Shown in pieces: positions 25,198-35,305 of a DNA stretch of 64,000 bases. The stretch comes from Jeotgalibacillus salarius (GTDB lineage: Bacteria > Bacillota > Bacilli > Bacillales > Jeotgalibacillaceae). A model generated the notes under the pieces. It did no database searches. It saw only the letters and a list, made by a program, of their open reading frames with translations, and had not been told where the DNA came from. The stretch is from contig NZ_SORX01000001.1 of NCBI RefSeq assembly GCF_004405125.1, positions 1-64,000 on the forward strand, read 5' to 3'. The position numbers were made by a program, and so were the translations under genes. Numbering within the stretch: the first letter of the stretch is position 1; each line of letters begins with the position of its first letter.

Positions 25198-26403
25198 GTG
25201 TTTGAAATTACTGTTGAAAAAAAGAACCTGATTATTATGCTGGTTGCAAACTTTCTTGTTGCTGCCAGTGCTACGATGGTTTTACCGTTTTTATCTTTGT
25301 ATATAGAAACAATGGGTGATTTTTCGAGTGAATATGTTCAAAAGTGGTCCGGACTCGTGTTTGGTGTTACTTTTTTAACTGCATTTTTTGTCTCTCCAAT
25401 CTGGGGGAGAATTGGTGATCGTTTTGGTTACAAACCAATTTTGATGATTACAGGATATGGCATAGCATTCAGCGTCTTTATGATGGGATTTATTGATTCA
25501 GTTCTTGGATTGTTTATATTGAGAATGTTTATGGGCATTGTGACTGGGTTTATTCCAACGTCCCTTGCACTCATTTCTTCTCAGACACCAAAACATATTG
25601 CCGGCAGAACATTAGGTACGCTGCAGATGGGCACCGTATCCGGCGGTCTATTTGGACCGATTCTTGGCGGTTTGATGGCTGATGCATTTGGATTCAGTTA
25701 CACATTTATCATTACAGCGGTCTTTATCTCAATTGCTGCAACAGTCGTGATGTTCGGGATTACAGAAAAGAAGAAATCTGCCGATAAAAAGAATGAGAAG
25801 TCGTATACAAGAAAAGAAGTGTTTCAACACATTGTCAGTCACCGGATGTTACTGACTGTGATGGCTCTTTCATTCCTTGTACAAATGGCTAATTTCAGTA
25901 TACAACCGCTCCTCGCGCTTTATGTTGATAGTTTGACGAGCGCTTCCAATATTGCCTTTTTATCAGGCCTTGCTTTTTCGGCCACTGGATTTGGAAACTT
26001 AATTGCAACCCGCGGCTGGGGTAATCTCGGTGATTCGATTGGCTATGAGAGAGTGCTGATCATTCTGCTTATTTTGTCTGCGGCTTTTATTGTGCCACAG
26101 GCGCTTGTCACAGAGCTTTGGCAGCTCGTTATTTTAAGATTCCTGTTTGGTATAGCAATTGGAGGAATCATCCCGAGTGTGACTGCCTTTATCAGACATG
26201 CTGCTCCTGTTTCAATGCAGGGGGAAGTCCTCGGATATAATCAAAGCTTCAGATTCCTTGGTAATGTCGCAGGGCCTGTATTTGGAGGATTGTTATCAGG
26301 TTACATCGGAATTTCTTCCGTTTTTTATGTAACAGGATTTTTGTTCCTGAGTGCGTTCGGGCTTCTTTGGTGGAGCAGACGTCAGATTCAATTAGCAAAT
26401 TAA
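25198..26403 (+). CDS. yuxJ: MFS permease (YuxJ-like)
   Basis: About 401 residues with 12 membrane helices and the MFS motif GRIGDRFGYKP between helices 2 and 3. A drug or metabolite exporter of unknown substrate. The start is uncertain: a promoter at 25150 excludes the longer frame. GTG 25198 is the only ordinary start codon, while the Shine-Dalgarno-like AGAAGGTG overlaps it and would suit an ATT at 25207. Position before pbpD and after kapD matches B. subtilis yuxJ. Confidence 0.82.
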   Translation: MFEITVEKKNLIIMLVANFLVAASATMVLPFLSLYIETMGDFSSEYVQKWSGLVFGVTFLTAFFVSPIWGRIGDRFGYKPILMITGYGIAFSVFMMGFIDSVLGLFILRMFMGIVTGFIPTSLALISSQTPKHIAGRTLGTLQMGTVSGGLFGPILGGLMADAFGFSYTFIITAVFISIAATVVMFGITEKKKSADKKNEKSYTRKEVFQHIVSHRMLLTVMALSFLVQMANFSIQPLLALYVDSLTSASNIAFLSGLAFSATGFGNLIATRGWGNLGDSIGYERVLIILLILSAAFIVPQALVTELWQLVILRFLFGIAIGGIIPSVTAFIRHAAPVSMQGEVLGYNQSFRFLGNVAGPVFGGLLSGYIGISSVFYVTGFLFLSAFGLLWWSRRQIQLAN

Positions 26404-26423
26404 TAGAAATGGAGAACTGCATC

Positions 26424-28274
26424 ATGCGAATGACACTGGGTTTTGCAGGTGTAATGCTGCTTCTGCCGCTATGCATTTTCCTGTGGATCGAAACAGACAA
26501 AGAAATAAAAACACAGGCTGCTTTCCAGGAAGCAGTGTCAGAAAAAGTAGATGTAAATAATATAGAAGCAAATGAAACAAGCTTTCTTCTGGACAAAGAC
26601 GGAAACCGGTTCGCACAGGGAAGTTCCGGCGTAAGGCTATATGCCTCTGATGAAGAGATGCCACAGTTTTTAAAAGATGTAACCGTTTATTCAGAAGATC
26701 AGAACTTTTATGATCATATTGGATTTGACGCAGGCGCTATTATTCGTGCTGTTGTGAAAAACCTTGTTTTCACACATATTCAGCAGGGCGGGAGTACAAT
26801 TACTCAACAGCTTGCAAGAAATTTGTATTTAACACAGGACAAAACCTACAACAGAAAAATGACTGAGCTTTTTTATGCAAATGAGCTTGAAAAAAAATTG
26901 TCAAAAGATGAAATTCTTTCTGCTTACTTAAATATTATTTATTACAGTAACGGGGTTTATGGTGTTAAAGGTGCTTCTTTGTACTACTTTAATAAAGATT
27001 TAAGTGAATTATCAAAAGCTGAAATGGCATTTTTAGCAGCCATTCCTAACAACCCTTCAAAATATGACCCTATCAACAATTTTGATGAGGCAAAAGTGCG
27101 TCAGGAAAGACTGCTTGATATTCTCGTGCTTGAAGGAATGCTTGACAGTGAAGAAGCTGAGACTCTGAAAGCAGAAAGAATTACGATTCAGCAATATGAG
27201 AACACAGATTTATATCCTGACTATGCAGTCTACGTTGAATATGAACTTAAGCAGCTGATCGCACAAAAAGAAGGCTATAAAGACCGGCTCAACAGTGCCA
27301 AAAAAACTTCTGTAAAAGAACAGATCTATCAGGAACTCGATCAGCGGACAACTGAAGTACTCGGATCAGGTATATACATTCATACCGCTCTTGATCCCGG
27401 ACTTCAAAATAAAACGGTTGCTGCAGTCAGACAAAATCTGCCCTATGAGGGTGTGGAAGGTGCTGCAGTGCTGATTGATAATGCATCCCGTGAAATCGTG
27501 GGAATTTCAGGCGGGAAAGATTATCATAAATATAATTTTAACCGGGCTTATCAGGCTACACGTCAGCCAGGCTCTGCAATTAAGCCTCTGCTCGTGTATG
27601 CGCCATATATTGAAACTTTCCAGCCGTTTTTAAGTCAGACCGTCAACGCGGACAGTCTCTGCATTCAGAATTATTGTCCTGAAAATTATGGCGGAATCGA
27701 ATATGGGAACGTATCGATTTCAAGAGCTTTTCTTCTGTCACTCAATACCCCTGCGGTGAGACTGATGAATGAAACAGGTGTAGAGAATGCGTTCAAATAC
27801 CTAAATGCATTTGATTTTGATCACATGCAGCCTGGTGACCAGACTCTCGCAGCAGCTTCAGGTGGTTTCACATATGGAATGTCTCCTCTTGAAATGACTG
27901 ATGCTTTTACCAGTTTCATAGACGGAAACTATGCTCAAACCCATGCAATCCGGATGGTAACAGATACCAGCGGAAATGTGCTCTATGAATGGGAAGATAA
28001 ACAAATACCGATTTGGTCACCTCAAACTACAACTAAGATGAGAGAATTACTGAATACGGCAGCAGTCTCAGGCACAGGCAGCCCCGCTTATCTTAACAAG
28101 CCTTATATCGGTGTAAAAACCGGCACAACAAACGATTGGGCAGACTACTGGACAGTCGGCTTGACCGACCAATACACTGGCGGCGTATGGGTTGGCCACG
28201 ACATCCCGGAAAATATGAGAAACATCGAAACAAACCGCCCTGCACATATGATCTGGAAAGACATGATGCGTTGA
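26424..28274 (+). CDS. pbpD: bifunctional class A penicillin-binding protein (PbpD/PBP4-like)
   Basis: 616 residues. N-terminal membrane anchor (~5-22). Glycosyltransferase 51 domain with SEDQNFYDHIGFD (catalytic Glu91) and GGSTITQQLARN. Transpeptidase domain with SAIK (Ser ~384), SLN (~439) and KTGTT (~565). It polymerises and cross-links peptidoglycan outside the membrane. ATG 26424 lies 9 bases after GGAG. It starts 20 bp after yuxJ and is probably co-transcribed. Confidence 0.93.
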   Translation: MRMTLGFAGVMLLLPLCIFLWIETDKEIKTQAAFQEAVSEKVDVNNIEANETSFLLDKDGNRFAQGSSGVRLYASDEEMPQFLKDVTVYSEDQNFYDHIGFDAGAIIRAVVKNLVFTHIQQGGSTITQQLARNLYLTQDKTYNRKMTELFYANELEKKLSKDEILSAYLNIIYYSNGVYGVKGASLYYFNKDLSELSKAEMAFLAAIPNNPSKYDPINNFDEAKVRQERLLDILVLEGMLDSEEAETLKAERITIQQYENTDLYPDYAVYVEYELKQLIAQKEGYKDRLNSAKKTSVKEQIYQELDQRTTEVLGSGIYIHTALDPGLQNKTVAAVRQNLPYEGVEGAAVLIDNASREIVGISGGKDYHKYNFNRAYQATRQPGSAIKPLLVYAPYIETFQPFLSQTVNADSLCIQNYCPENYGGIEYGNVSISRAFLLSLNTPAVRLMNETGVENAFKYLNAFDFDHMQPGDQTLAAASGGFTYGMSPLEMTDAFTSFIDGNYAQTHAIRMVTDTSGNVLYEWEDKQIPIWSPQTTTKMRELLNTAAVSGTGSPAYLNKPYIGVKTGTTNDWADYWTVGLTDQYTGGVWVGHDIPENMRNIETNRPAHMIWKDMMR

Positions 28275-28293
28275 GTTAAAACAAAAGACCATC

Positions 28294-28340
28294 AAAAAGG
28301 AGTGTTACCCTGTTTAAGTTACAGTGTAATACTCCTTTTT
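28294..28340 (+). terminator. terminator of pbpD
   Basis: AAAAAGGAGTGTTAC pairs with GTAATACTCCTTTTT (one mismatch) around a ~15-nt loop, 20 bp after the stop. Confidence 0.75.
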
Positions 28341-28465
28341 AATACTAATCTATACCAAGAAGTCTCAGGGTGATTGAAGTGGAAGTTAAGAAGACTCCAA
28401 GAAGGAGCAGGGACAAGGTTAAAAAATACGTAAGTTTCGCATGATGTTTTATTATAAACTCTCTT

Positions 28466-28598
28466 AGGTGAACGAAGCGGAAGGCGGTGACTCCAGCGTG
28501 AGAAGACGGTTAGGTGAGACCCCGCAGAGCTTCAGCTCGAGGAGGCTCACCGCCGTCCACGCGGAAAGCATCCGCCTGGAGCGCAGTGAGCCGGTTAA
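28466..28598. repeat. bcr-like interspersed repeat, copy 3
   Basis: GAAGGCGGTGACTCCAGCGT, GGTGAGACCCCGCAGAG, GAGGAGGCTCACCGCCGTCC and GCGGAAAGCATCCGCCTGGA in this order. Lies between the pbpD terminator and the end of yufK. It is opposite in orientation to copy 2. Confidence 0.8.
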
Positions 28599-28617
28599 GC
28601 TATACTCCAACCTTTTG

Positions 28618-29193
28618 CTATGCCGGTAACTGTTCAAGAATCGGCAGACTTGCAAGCAGACCGTTGTACAGTCTGATTACTACATAAAGAACCGCTGATA
28701 TCAAAGCTGCCCAAATCGTAATTTCAAACAGGATGACCCCTACTGTTCCGCCTGCAGAGAGTGTCGTACTGACTTTCAGCACAAAGTATACGAAATAAAC
28801 AAATGAAGTCACAACGAAAATAATCAACAAGCCTCTAATCGATGACAGACTAATAATCGTTGCAAGTGATCCAAAGAAATAGATCAGGGACCCGGAACGC
28901 ACCCGATTAAGCGCTTCGCCTTCTTTATCCCTCGAAAAAAACAGCAGCGCGACCTCATTGATCGTCTCAGCAATCAGCTTCAGAGCAGCAAAAATCATAA
29001 AAAAGATAATCATTAATACAATTAATATAAATATTTTTAACTCCAGATCGGAAAGAAATTCCCTCATTCCTGCGTATATGCCAATCCCTCTGAATAATTC
29101 GGTTAATACACCTACACCGTATACTGAAAAAGAGAGACTGAACATCAATATTGAAAATAAAGGCAGATATCCTGTTAAGTACGTATTTTTCAT
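28618..29193 (-). CDS. yufK: DUF5366 membrane protein (YufK-like)
   Basis: 191 residues with about five hydrophobic segments (near 9-33, 50-78, 102-140, 155-172) and few polar loops. Matches the position of yufK between the pbpD region and the mrp operon in B. subtilis, and the length is close to its ~185 residues. Function unknown. CAGGAGAG stands 8 bases before the ATG. Confidence 0.72.
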   Translation of the reverse strand: MKNTYLTGYLPLFSILMFSLSFSVYGVGVLTELFRGIGIYAGMREFLSDLELKIFILIVLMIIFFMIFAALKLIAETINEVALLFFSRDKEGEALNRVRSGSLIYFFGSLATIISLSSIRGLLIIFVVTSFVYFVYFVLKVSTTLSAGGTVGVILFEITIWAALISAVLYVVIRLYNGLLASLPILEQLPA

Positions 29194-29444
29194 CTATGAC
29201 TCTCCTGGCATTTATTCTATTCACATCATAAACTTTTCTGACTTTTATTAAAAGGAAATTCCAAAAGATTCTAGATACAGTCGGCAAAATCCGACACGAT
29301 TTATTAAAATTTTTATGACAGCAGACCGCTTTCTTCCTATATATAAGATAGAGAGAAAGCCTATGATACAAGTGATTCCATTATGCATATACAGCTCTTT
29401 TACGTTATACTTATTTCTATACAAAATAAAAATGATCACATGAC
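29194..29444. other. divergent spacer between yufK and mrpA
   Basis: A+T-rich. It should hold the promoters of both units, but no single strong sigma-A site is evident. No gene seen. A small TCGG-CAAAAT-CCGA hairpin occurs at 29280. Confidence 0.5.
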
Positions 29445-29475
29445 TAAGGACTTCCGTGTAAGACGAGAGTCCTTA
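29445..29475 (+). promoter_or_regulatory. leader hairpin before mrpA
   Basis: TAAGGACT (29445-29452) and AGTCCTTA (29468-29475) form an 8-bp stem around a 15-nt loop, followed by TTTAAA, 38 bp before the mrpA start. It could be a weak attenuator or an mRNA-stabilising hairpin. Confidence 0.45.
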
Positions 29476-29513
29476 TTTAAATGTGTGACAGAGAACTTAA
29501 GGAGGGATCTTCA

Positions 29514-31919
29514 TTGTCGCTGCTTCACTTAGCCATCGTACTGCCTTTTATTGCGGCAGTATTCGTCCCTTTTTTATTTAAGGGATTCCGTTCAGTTCAC
29601 ACGGGATGGTTCGTCTTGCTCGTTCCACTGGCACTGTTTATTTACTTTATACAGTACATGCCAGTAACAAGCAGCGGACAAACTGTTTCACAGACTTTCG
29701 AGTGGATTCCATCACTGGGAATTAACTTTACTGCTTATGTAGATGGGCTCGGACTGTTATTCGCCCTGCTGATCACAGGAATTGGATCACTTGTCGTCCT
29801 TTATTCTATCTATTACCTGGCAAAGGAAAAAGAAGCACTTCATAATTTTTACGTGTACTTACTTATGTTCATGGGTGCGATGCTCGGGGTCGTTCTTTCA
29901 GATAACCTGATTGTCCTTTACATGTTCTGGGAGTTCACTTCAATTTCCTCTTTCCTGTTAATCGGATATTGGTATGACAAAGAACGCTCACGCTACGGTG
30001 CTCAGAAATCTATGCTTATCACCGTGTTCGGCGGACTTTCCATGCTTGGTGGTATTGTTCTTCTCTATCTGATGAGCGGTACATTCAGCATCAGAGAGTT
30101 GATCGGCATGTCCGACCAATTGATGGCAGATCCATTATTTATTATGGCAATGCTACTAGTGCTTCTCGGTGCATTTACTAAATCTGCACAGTTTCCGTTT
30201 CACGTCTGGCTGCCTGACGCAATGGAAGCACCGACACCAGTCTCAGCTTACCTTCACTCTGCGACAATGGTTAAAGCGGGTATTTATCTTGTTGCCCGTA
30301 TGAGCCCGATATTTGCAGAATCAGGTGTATGGCTATGGCTTGTAGCAGGGTTTGGTATCTTCACCTTATTCTGGGGATCCTTTAACGCAGTTAAACAAAC
30401 TGATCTTAAAGGAATACTTGCTTATTCTACAGTCAGTCAGCTTGGTCTGATTATGTCATTACTTGGCCTTGGTGCTGCTGCACTTCACTTTGATACGCTG
30501 GATGACAATATGTATATGACAGCAACGATTGCAGCTGTCTTTCATTTAATTAACCACGCAACCTTTAAAGGAAGTCTCTTCATGATGGCGGGAATTGTCG
30601 ATCATGAAACCGGAACACGTGATATCAGAAAGCTTGGCGGATTAGTCAACCTGATGCCAATCACGTTCACCATTGCGATCATTGGATCATTTTCAATGGC
30701 CGGTCTTCCTCCGTTTAATGGATTCCTGAGTAAGGAAATGTTCCTGACGGGGATGATTTCTGTTTTTGAACTTGATCTGTTTAACTTAAATACGTGGGGG
30801 ATTCTGTTCCCTGTACTTGCCTGGATTGCAAGTGTGTTCACGTTTATTTACAGTATTAAACTTGTCTTTAAAACGTTTCTTGGTAAGCCTCAGTTCGATA
30901 AGCTGCCTAAAAAGCCGCATGAGGCGCCAATCGGTATGTTAATCTCACCTCTTATCCTGGTATCGCTTGTTATTCTGTTCGGTTTCTTCCCTAACCTTTT
31001 GGCGAACAGTATGATTAAGCCGGCAGTTGAATCAATACTGCCAAGCCTGACTGATGCCGGACAGGAAGTGTATGTAAATATTTATTTCTGGCACGGGTTC
31101 ACGCCTGAGCTGTTTATGACACTGGGCATCATTTTAACCGGTATCATCATGTACGCTACGCTTGCTAAATGGCAGGGAATTTATAACCGGATTCCTGAAA
31201 GATTTACGATCAACGGTGTATATGATAATGGTCTTGAAAAAGGTGAATCAGGAAGCTTCAGGCTGAATGAATTTATCATGACGGGTTATATGAGATCTTA
31301 TCTGATCTACATTTTTGCTTTCTTTGTTGCCATTCTGTTATCGACACTTGGCGTTCGTGACGCATTTGCGATTGATACGTCAAACCTTGCGGAAATCCGC
31401 ATTTATGAAGTAGTGCTTGCACTTGTGCTGGTTGCCGGGGCGATCACGATTCTGTTTGCGAAATCCAGATTGACATCGATCGTACTGCTCGGTGTGGTCG
31501 GTTATTCGGTTGCATTGTTCTTTGTGTTCTTCAGAGCACCTGACCTTGCGCTGACTCAGCTTGTGATTGAAACTGTTTCAGTTGCACTGTTCCTGCTGTG
31601 CTTCTATCATCTGCCTGAAATCAGCAGAAAAGAAGAACGCATGAAATTTAAAATTGGAAATGCAGTCATTTCTATTTTAGTCGGAATTACTGTTACCCTG
31701 ATTGGAATTGCTTCCTACAGCAACCAGTCATTTGAGTCCATCTCTCAGTATCATATTGATAATGTCTATGACCTGGCAGCAGGAGGTAACATGGTCAATG
31801 TAATTCTCGTTGACTTCCGTGGTTTTGATACATTATTTGAAATTTGCGTATTAGGTATCGCTGCACTGGGTATTTATGCGATGGTTAACTTCCGTGGCGT
31901 TAGGAGGCAAAAAGGATGA
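29514..31919 (+). CDS. mrpA: Na+/H+ antiporter subunit MrpA
   Basis: 801 residues, the same length as B. subtilis MrpA. The N-terminal two thirds are a complex-I NuoL-like core (SATMVKAGIYLVAR, WHLPDAMEAPTPVSA-type helix). The C-terminal third carries MrpA-specific helices (APDLALTQLVIETVSVALFL). Start is a TTG at 29514, 7 bases after AAGGAGGG; upstream codons would run into the leader hairpin. With MrpB-G it forms a membrane complex exchanging Na+ for H+, central to alkali and salt tolerance. Confidence 0.95.
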   Translation: MSLLHLAIVLPFIAAVFVPFLFKGFRSVHTGWFVLLVPLALFIYFIQYMPVTSSGQTVSQTFEWIPSLGINFTAYVDGLGLLFALLITGIGSLVVLYSIYYLAKEKEALHNFYVYLLMFMGAMLGVVLSDNLIVLYMFWEFTSISSFLLIGYWYDKERSRYGAQKSMLITVFGGLSMLGGIVLLYLMSGTFSIRELIGMSDQLMADPLFIMAMLLVLLGAFTKSAQFPFHVWLPDAMEAPTPVSAYLHSATMVKAGIYLVARMSPIFAESGVWLWLVAGFGIFTLFWGSFNAVKQTDLKGILAYSTVSQLGLIMSLLGLGAAALHFDTLDDNMYMTATIAAVFHLINHATFKGSLFMMAGIVDHETGTRDIRKLGGLVNLMPITFTIAIIGSFSMAGLPPFNGFLSKEMFLTGMISVFELDLFNLNTWGILFPVLAWIASVFTFIYSIKLVFKTFLGKPQFDKLPKKPHEAPIGMLISPLILVSLVILFGFFPNLLANSMIKPAVESILPSLTDAGQEVYVNIYFWHGFTPELFMTLGIILTGIIMYATLAKWQGIYNRIPERFTINGVYDNGLEKGESGSFRLNEFIMTGYMRSYLIYIFAFFVAILLSTLGVRDAFAIDTSNLAEIRIYEVVLALVLVAGAITILFAKSRLTSIVLLGVVGYSVALFFVFFRAPDLALTQLVIETVSVALFLLCFYHLPEISRKEERMKFKIGNAVISILVGITVTLIGIASYSNQSFESISQYHIDNVYDLAAGGNMVNVILVDFRGFDTLFEICVLGIAALGIYAMVNFRGVRRQKG

Positions 31920-32344
31920 AGAAAAAACCGAATGATTTAATCCTCCAAACGGTTACAACGGTTATTTCGTTTATCATTATTTTATTCTCAATCCATTTAT
32001 TCTTTGCCGGACACTATACGCCCGGTGGAGGGTTTATAGGAGGATTAATGACTGCTGCAGCTCTTGTGTTATTGCTGCTCGCGTATGATATTAAGACGCT
32101 CAATACTATCCTGCCTTTTGACTATCGTCTAATGACTGCTGCAGGATTAATGATTGCTGTGTTAACAGGAGCTGGTGCATTGTTATTTAATCAGCCATTT
32201 CTGACACATGCGTATGACTACTTTAATTTGCCTTTATTAGGTGAAACTTCACTTCACACAGCAGTGTTGTTTGATATAGGTGTGTATTTGGTTGTCATTG
32301 GTGTCACAATGACCATTATTCAAACGATTGGGGAGAGTGAATAA
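31916..32344 (+). CDS. mrpB: Na+/H+ antiporter subunit MrpB
   Basis: 142 residues, four membrane helices, with the conserved [12 protein letters not shown] loop. Starts in an ATGA overlap with mrpA and ends overlapping mrpC by one base. MrpB continues the C-terminal part of MrpA in the complex. Confidence 0.93.
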   Translation: MKKKPNDLILQTVTTVISFIIILFSIHLFFAGHYTPGGGFIGGLMTAAALVLLLLAYDIKTLNTILPFDYRLMTAAGLMIAVLTGAGALLFNQPFLTHAYDYFNLPLLGETSLHTAVLFDIGVYLVVIGVTMTIIQTIGESE

Positions 32345-32685
32345 TGGAAATCTTAATGTCGATTGTCGTAGGAATTTTATTCACATCTGCCGTGTATCTT
32401 ATTCTTTCTAAAAGCCTGCTTCGTGTCATTATTGGTACAGCATTGCTAAGTCACGGTGCCCATTTGTTACTCTTAACAATGAGCGGGCTAAAAAGAGGTG
32501 CAGCACCTGTATTAATGGATGACATTACGTCATATGCTGACCCTCTTCCACAGGCACTTGTATTGACTGCGATTGTCATCAGTTTCGGGGTAACGGCATT
32601 TTTCCTGGTACTTGCTTATCGTGCTTATCAGGAGCTTGGAACAGATAATATGGAAGAAATGAAAGGGAATGAGCCGAATGATTAA
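32344..32685 (+). CDS. mrpC: Na+/H+ antiporter subunit MrpC
   Basis: 113 residues, three membrane helices, NuoK-like ([21 protein letters not shown] and [16 protein letters not shown] with the conserved [10 protein letters not shown] stretch). Overlaps mrpB by one base and mrpD by 8 bp. Confidence 0.93.
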   Translation: MEILMSIVVGILFTSAVYLILSKSLLRVIIGTALLSHGAHLLLLTMSGLKRGAAPVLMDDITSYADPLPQALVLTAIVISFGVTAFFLVLAYRAYQELGTDNMEEMKGNEPND

Positions 32686-34159
32686 TTTACCGCTATTACC
32701 AATTCTCATTCCACTTCTAGCTGCTGTACTATTAATGTTCTTCCCGAAGCGTATTAAAGCACAGCGGACAATTGCCCTTATTGGCATTGCCGGAACAATT
32801 ATTGCCTCAATTGTGCTGGCAGCAGAAGTAAAAGCGAATGGAATTCAAACAGTAAATCTGGGAAGCTGGCCTGCACCATACGGAATTCCACTGGTGTCGG
32901 ATATGCTTTCTGTTCTATTAGTCTTAACATCAAGTATACTAACGTTTTTTGTCGTATGGTACGCCATCTATTATATGAATGAATCATATGAACGCTTCTT
33001 CTTTTATATTGGCGTTATGTTCCTGTTAGTCGGAATTAATGGTGCTTTTACAACAGGTGACATTTTCAACCTGTTTGTATTTTTTGAAGTATTTCTGATC
33101 GCTTCTTACATGTTAATTGTATTAGGCGGGAAAAGCGGACAGCTGCGTGAATCCATAAAATACGTGCTGATCAATGTGATTTCATCCGCGCTGTTTGTTG
33201 CAGCTGTTGCGTACCTTTATTCAGTTGTTGGAACATTGAACATGGCAAATGTGTCTCAGCGCATTACTGAACTGGGAAGCCCCGGAATCGTTTCGGTCAT
33301 TGCAATCTTTTTCTTACTCGTATTTGGATTAAAAGGTGCAATCTTCCCGCTTTACTTCTGGCTTCCTGGATCGTACAGCGCACCACCGATTCCGATCCTT
33401 GCGTTATTTGGGGCCTTACTGACAAAAGTCGGTGTGTACTCAATTATGAGAACGTACACGTTGTTTTTCTATCATGATCAGGGATTAACTCACCAGATCC
33501 TTGCAGTGCTTGCATTACTGAGTATTGTGGTTGGTGTCATTGGGGCTGTGGCCTACAGAGATGTGAGAACGATCATTATTTATAACATCGTCATTGCAGT
33601 CGGCGTTATTCTATACGGTGTATCAGCGATGACACCTGCAGCACTTGAAGGAGCAGTATTCTATCTTCTTCACGATATGATTATCAAAGCCGCACTGTTC
33701 CTGCTAATTGGTATTATGATTGCACTGGCCGGCAGCAGTCACCTCAATCAAATGGGTGGCATGATCAGAGACTATCCAAGAATAGGATGGACTTATTTTG
33801 TTGCAGCCCTTGCGCTTGCAGGGATACCACCACTCAGCGGCTTTGTTGGAAAACTGCTGATTGTTCAGGGTGGTTTTGAAACTGGAGATATGATTGGTCC
33901 GTTATTAATTCTTCTGTCCAGCCTGCTTGTCCTTTATTCTGCAATGAAGATCTTTATGAATGGCTTCTGGGGAACGCCAAAAGAGTATCACGGAGTATCA
34001 GCAAAACACGCAAACCGTCTTTGGGTGCCGGCGGCAGGACTTGTTCTGATTGCCATTGCATATGGCGTTGGGGCTGAAGCTGTCTACCCGTTTATTCAAA
34101 TGGCGGCTGAACCACTCATCGATCCTTCAATCTATATTGAAGCAGTGTTAAAGGAGTAA
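32678..34159 (+). CDS. mrpD: Na+/H+ antiporter subunit MrpD
   Basis: 493 residues, a complex-I NuoM/NuoN-like proton-channel subunit with ~14 helices. [20 protein letters not shown] and the [15 protein letters not shown] lysine helix are typical. ATG 32678 has AAAGGG 9 bases upstream; an ATG nine bases earlier lies too close to that site. Confidence 0.93.
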   Translation: MINLPLLPILIPLLAAVLLMFFPKRIKAQRTIALIGIAGTIIASIVLAAEVKANGIQTVNLGSWPAPYGIPLVSDMLSVLLVLTSSILTFFVVWYAIYYMNESYERFFFYIGVMFLLVGINGAFTTGDIFNLFVFFEVFLIASYMLIVLGGKSGQLRESIKYVLINVISSALFVAAVAYLYSVVGTLNMANVSQRITELGSPGIVSVIAIFFLLVFGLKGAIFPLYFWLPGSYSAPPIPILALFGALLTKVGVYSIMRTYTLFFYHDQGLTHQILAVLALLSIVVGVIGAVAYRDVRTIIIYNIVIAVGVILYGVSAMTPAALEGAVFYLLHDMIIKAALFLLIGIMIALAGSSHLNQMGGMIRDYPRIGWTYFVAALALAGIPPLSGFVGKLLIVQGGFETGDMIGPLLILLSSLLVLYSAMKIFMNGFWGTPKEYHGVSAKHANRLWVPAAGLVLIAIAYGVGAEAVYPFIQMAAEPLIDPSIYIEAVLKE

Positions 34160-34165
34160 TGTGAT

Positions 34166-34642
34166 ATGGCCTTTCAAGTATTATTAAATTTCTTTCTAGC
34201 GTTCCTTTGGATGTTTTTGACCGGATCATTCAGCATATCAAGTTTTATAATTGGTTATTTGCTGGGGTTACTCGTTATTTATGTATTACGACGATTCTTC
34301 CAGACACGGATCTATATTTTAAGGGTCTGGGCTATTCTAAAGTTAACGCTGCTGTTTACTTATGAATTAATTAAAGCCAACATTGAAGTACTTGCAATTG
34401 TACTTCGTCCTAAAATGGATTTGAAACCAGGAATATTTAAGTATGACACGAAGCTAGAGCATGGATGGGAAGTTACACTATTATCTTTACTGATTACACT
34501 AACACCGGGAACACTGGTTGTTGATGTCAGTGATGATAATGGTACTCTCTACATTCACGCATTAAATGCAGCAGATATTAAGAGCAACATTTCTTCAATC
34601 CGGGAAGGTTTTGAAAAAGCAATCATGGAGGTGAGCCGATAA
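34166..34642 (+). CDS. mrpE: Na+/H+ antiporter subunit MrpE
   Basis: 158 residues: two to three N-terminal helices, then a soluble region with LITLTPGTLVVDVSDD, typical of MrpE. AAAGGAG precedes the ATG, and it overlaps mrpF by one base. Confidence 0.93.
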   Translation: MAFQVLLNFFLAFLWMFLTGSFSISSFIIGYLLGLLVIYVLRRFFQTRIYILRVWAILKLTLLFTYELIKANIEVLAIVLRPKMDLKPGIFKYDTKLEHGWEVTLLSLLITLTPGTLVVDVSDDNGTLYIHALNAADIKSNISSIREGFEKAIMEVSR

Positions 34643-34926
34643 TGCTGGACATGAGCGTTTATATTGCACTTGTCGCCTTTGCGATTGCGATGATTGGTAT
34701 TGTCTTTCGTGCCATTAAAGGACCTTCAACAGCAGATCGTGTCATTGCGCTCGATTCTCTTGGAATCAGCCTGATTGCTGTTACTGCTTTGTTTTCAATC
34801 CTGTTACGTACGAGTGTCTTTTTAGAGGTCATTCTGCTATTGGGCATTCTGGCCTTTATCGGTACAGTTGCTTTCTCCAAATATATTGAGAAAGGAGCGA
34901 TTATAGACCGTGATCGACATAAGTGA
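34642..34926 (+). CDS. mrpF: Na+/H+ antiporter subunit MrpF
   Basis: 94 residues, three helices, with the family motif RAIKGPSTADRVIALDSLG. Overlaps mrpE by one base and mrpG by 17 bp. Confidence 0.92.
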   Translation: MLDMSVYIALVAFAIAMIGIVFRAIKGPSTADRVIALDSLGISLIAVTALFSILLRTSVFLEVILLLGILAFIGTVAFSKYIEKGAIIDRDRHK

Positions 34927-35287
34927 GTATTTTGTAGTTGCTTTTATTCTAATTGGCGCATTTTTCGGCGTCGTCACTGCCATAGGACTGATCCGGTTAC
35001 CTGACTTGTACACACGGACACACGCTGCATCGAAAAGTGCAACCCTTGGTGTGATGAGTGTATTAATTGGTGCACTCCTCTTCTTTTTTACGGAGGAAGG
35101 CATGTTTAATTCACGTATTGTTCTCGGTATCTTTTTTGTTCTGATCACCGCTCCTGTAGGCGGTCACTTAATTGCACGAGCTGCCTACAATACAGGTGTT
35201 AAACTTGCTCCTGAGAGTATTCAGGACGATCTTGCTAAAAAAGAACAATTCGAAGCGAAGAAAAAGAAAAACTCATCCAGGGATTAA
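34910..35287 (+). CDS. mrpG: Na+/H+ antiporter subunit MrpG
   Basis: 125 residues, three helices, with the conserved GLIRLPDLYTRTHAASKSATLG segment and a basic tail. The GTG start lies within mrpF, 13 bases after AAAGGAG. Last gene of the operon; its stop codon falls in the loop of the terminator. Confidence 0.92.
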   Translation: MIDISEYFVVAFILIGAFFGVVTAIGLIRLPDLYTRTHAASKSATLGVMSVLIGALLFFFTEEGMFNSRIVLGIFFVLITAPVGGHLIARAAYNTGVKLAPESIQDDLAKKEQFEAKKKKNSSRD

Positions 35288-35305
35288 TCCCCGGATGAGT
35301 TTTTT
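35266..35305. terminator. bidirectional terminator between mrpG and the DUF2188 gene
   Basis: AAAACTCATCC/GGATGAGTTTT arms with T-runs on both strands. The loop contains the stop codons of both convergent genes. Confidence 0.85.
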
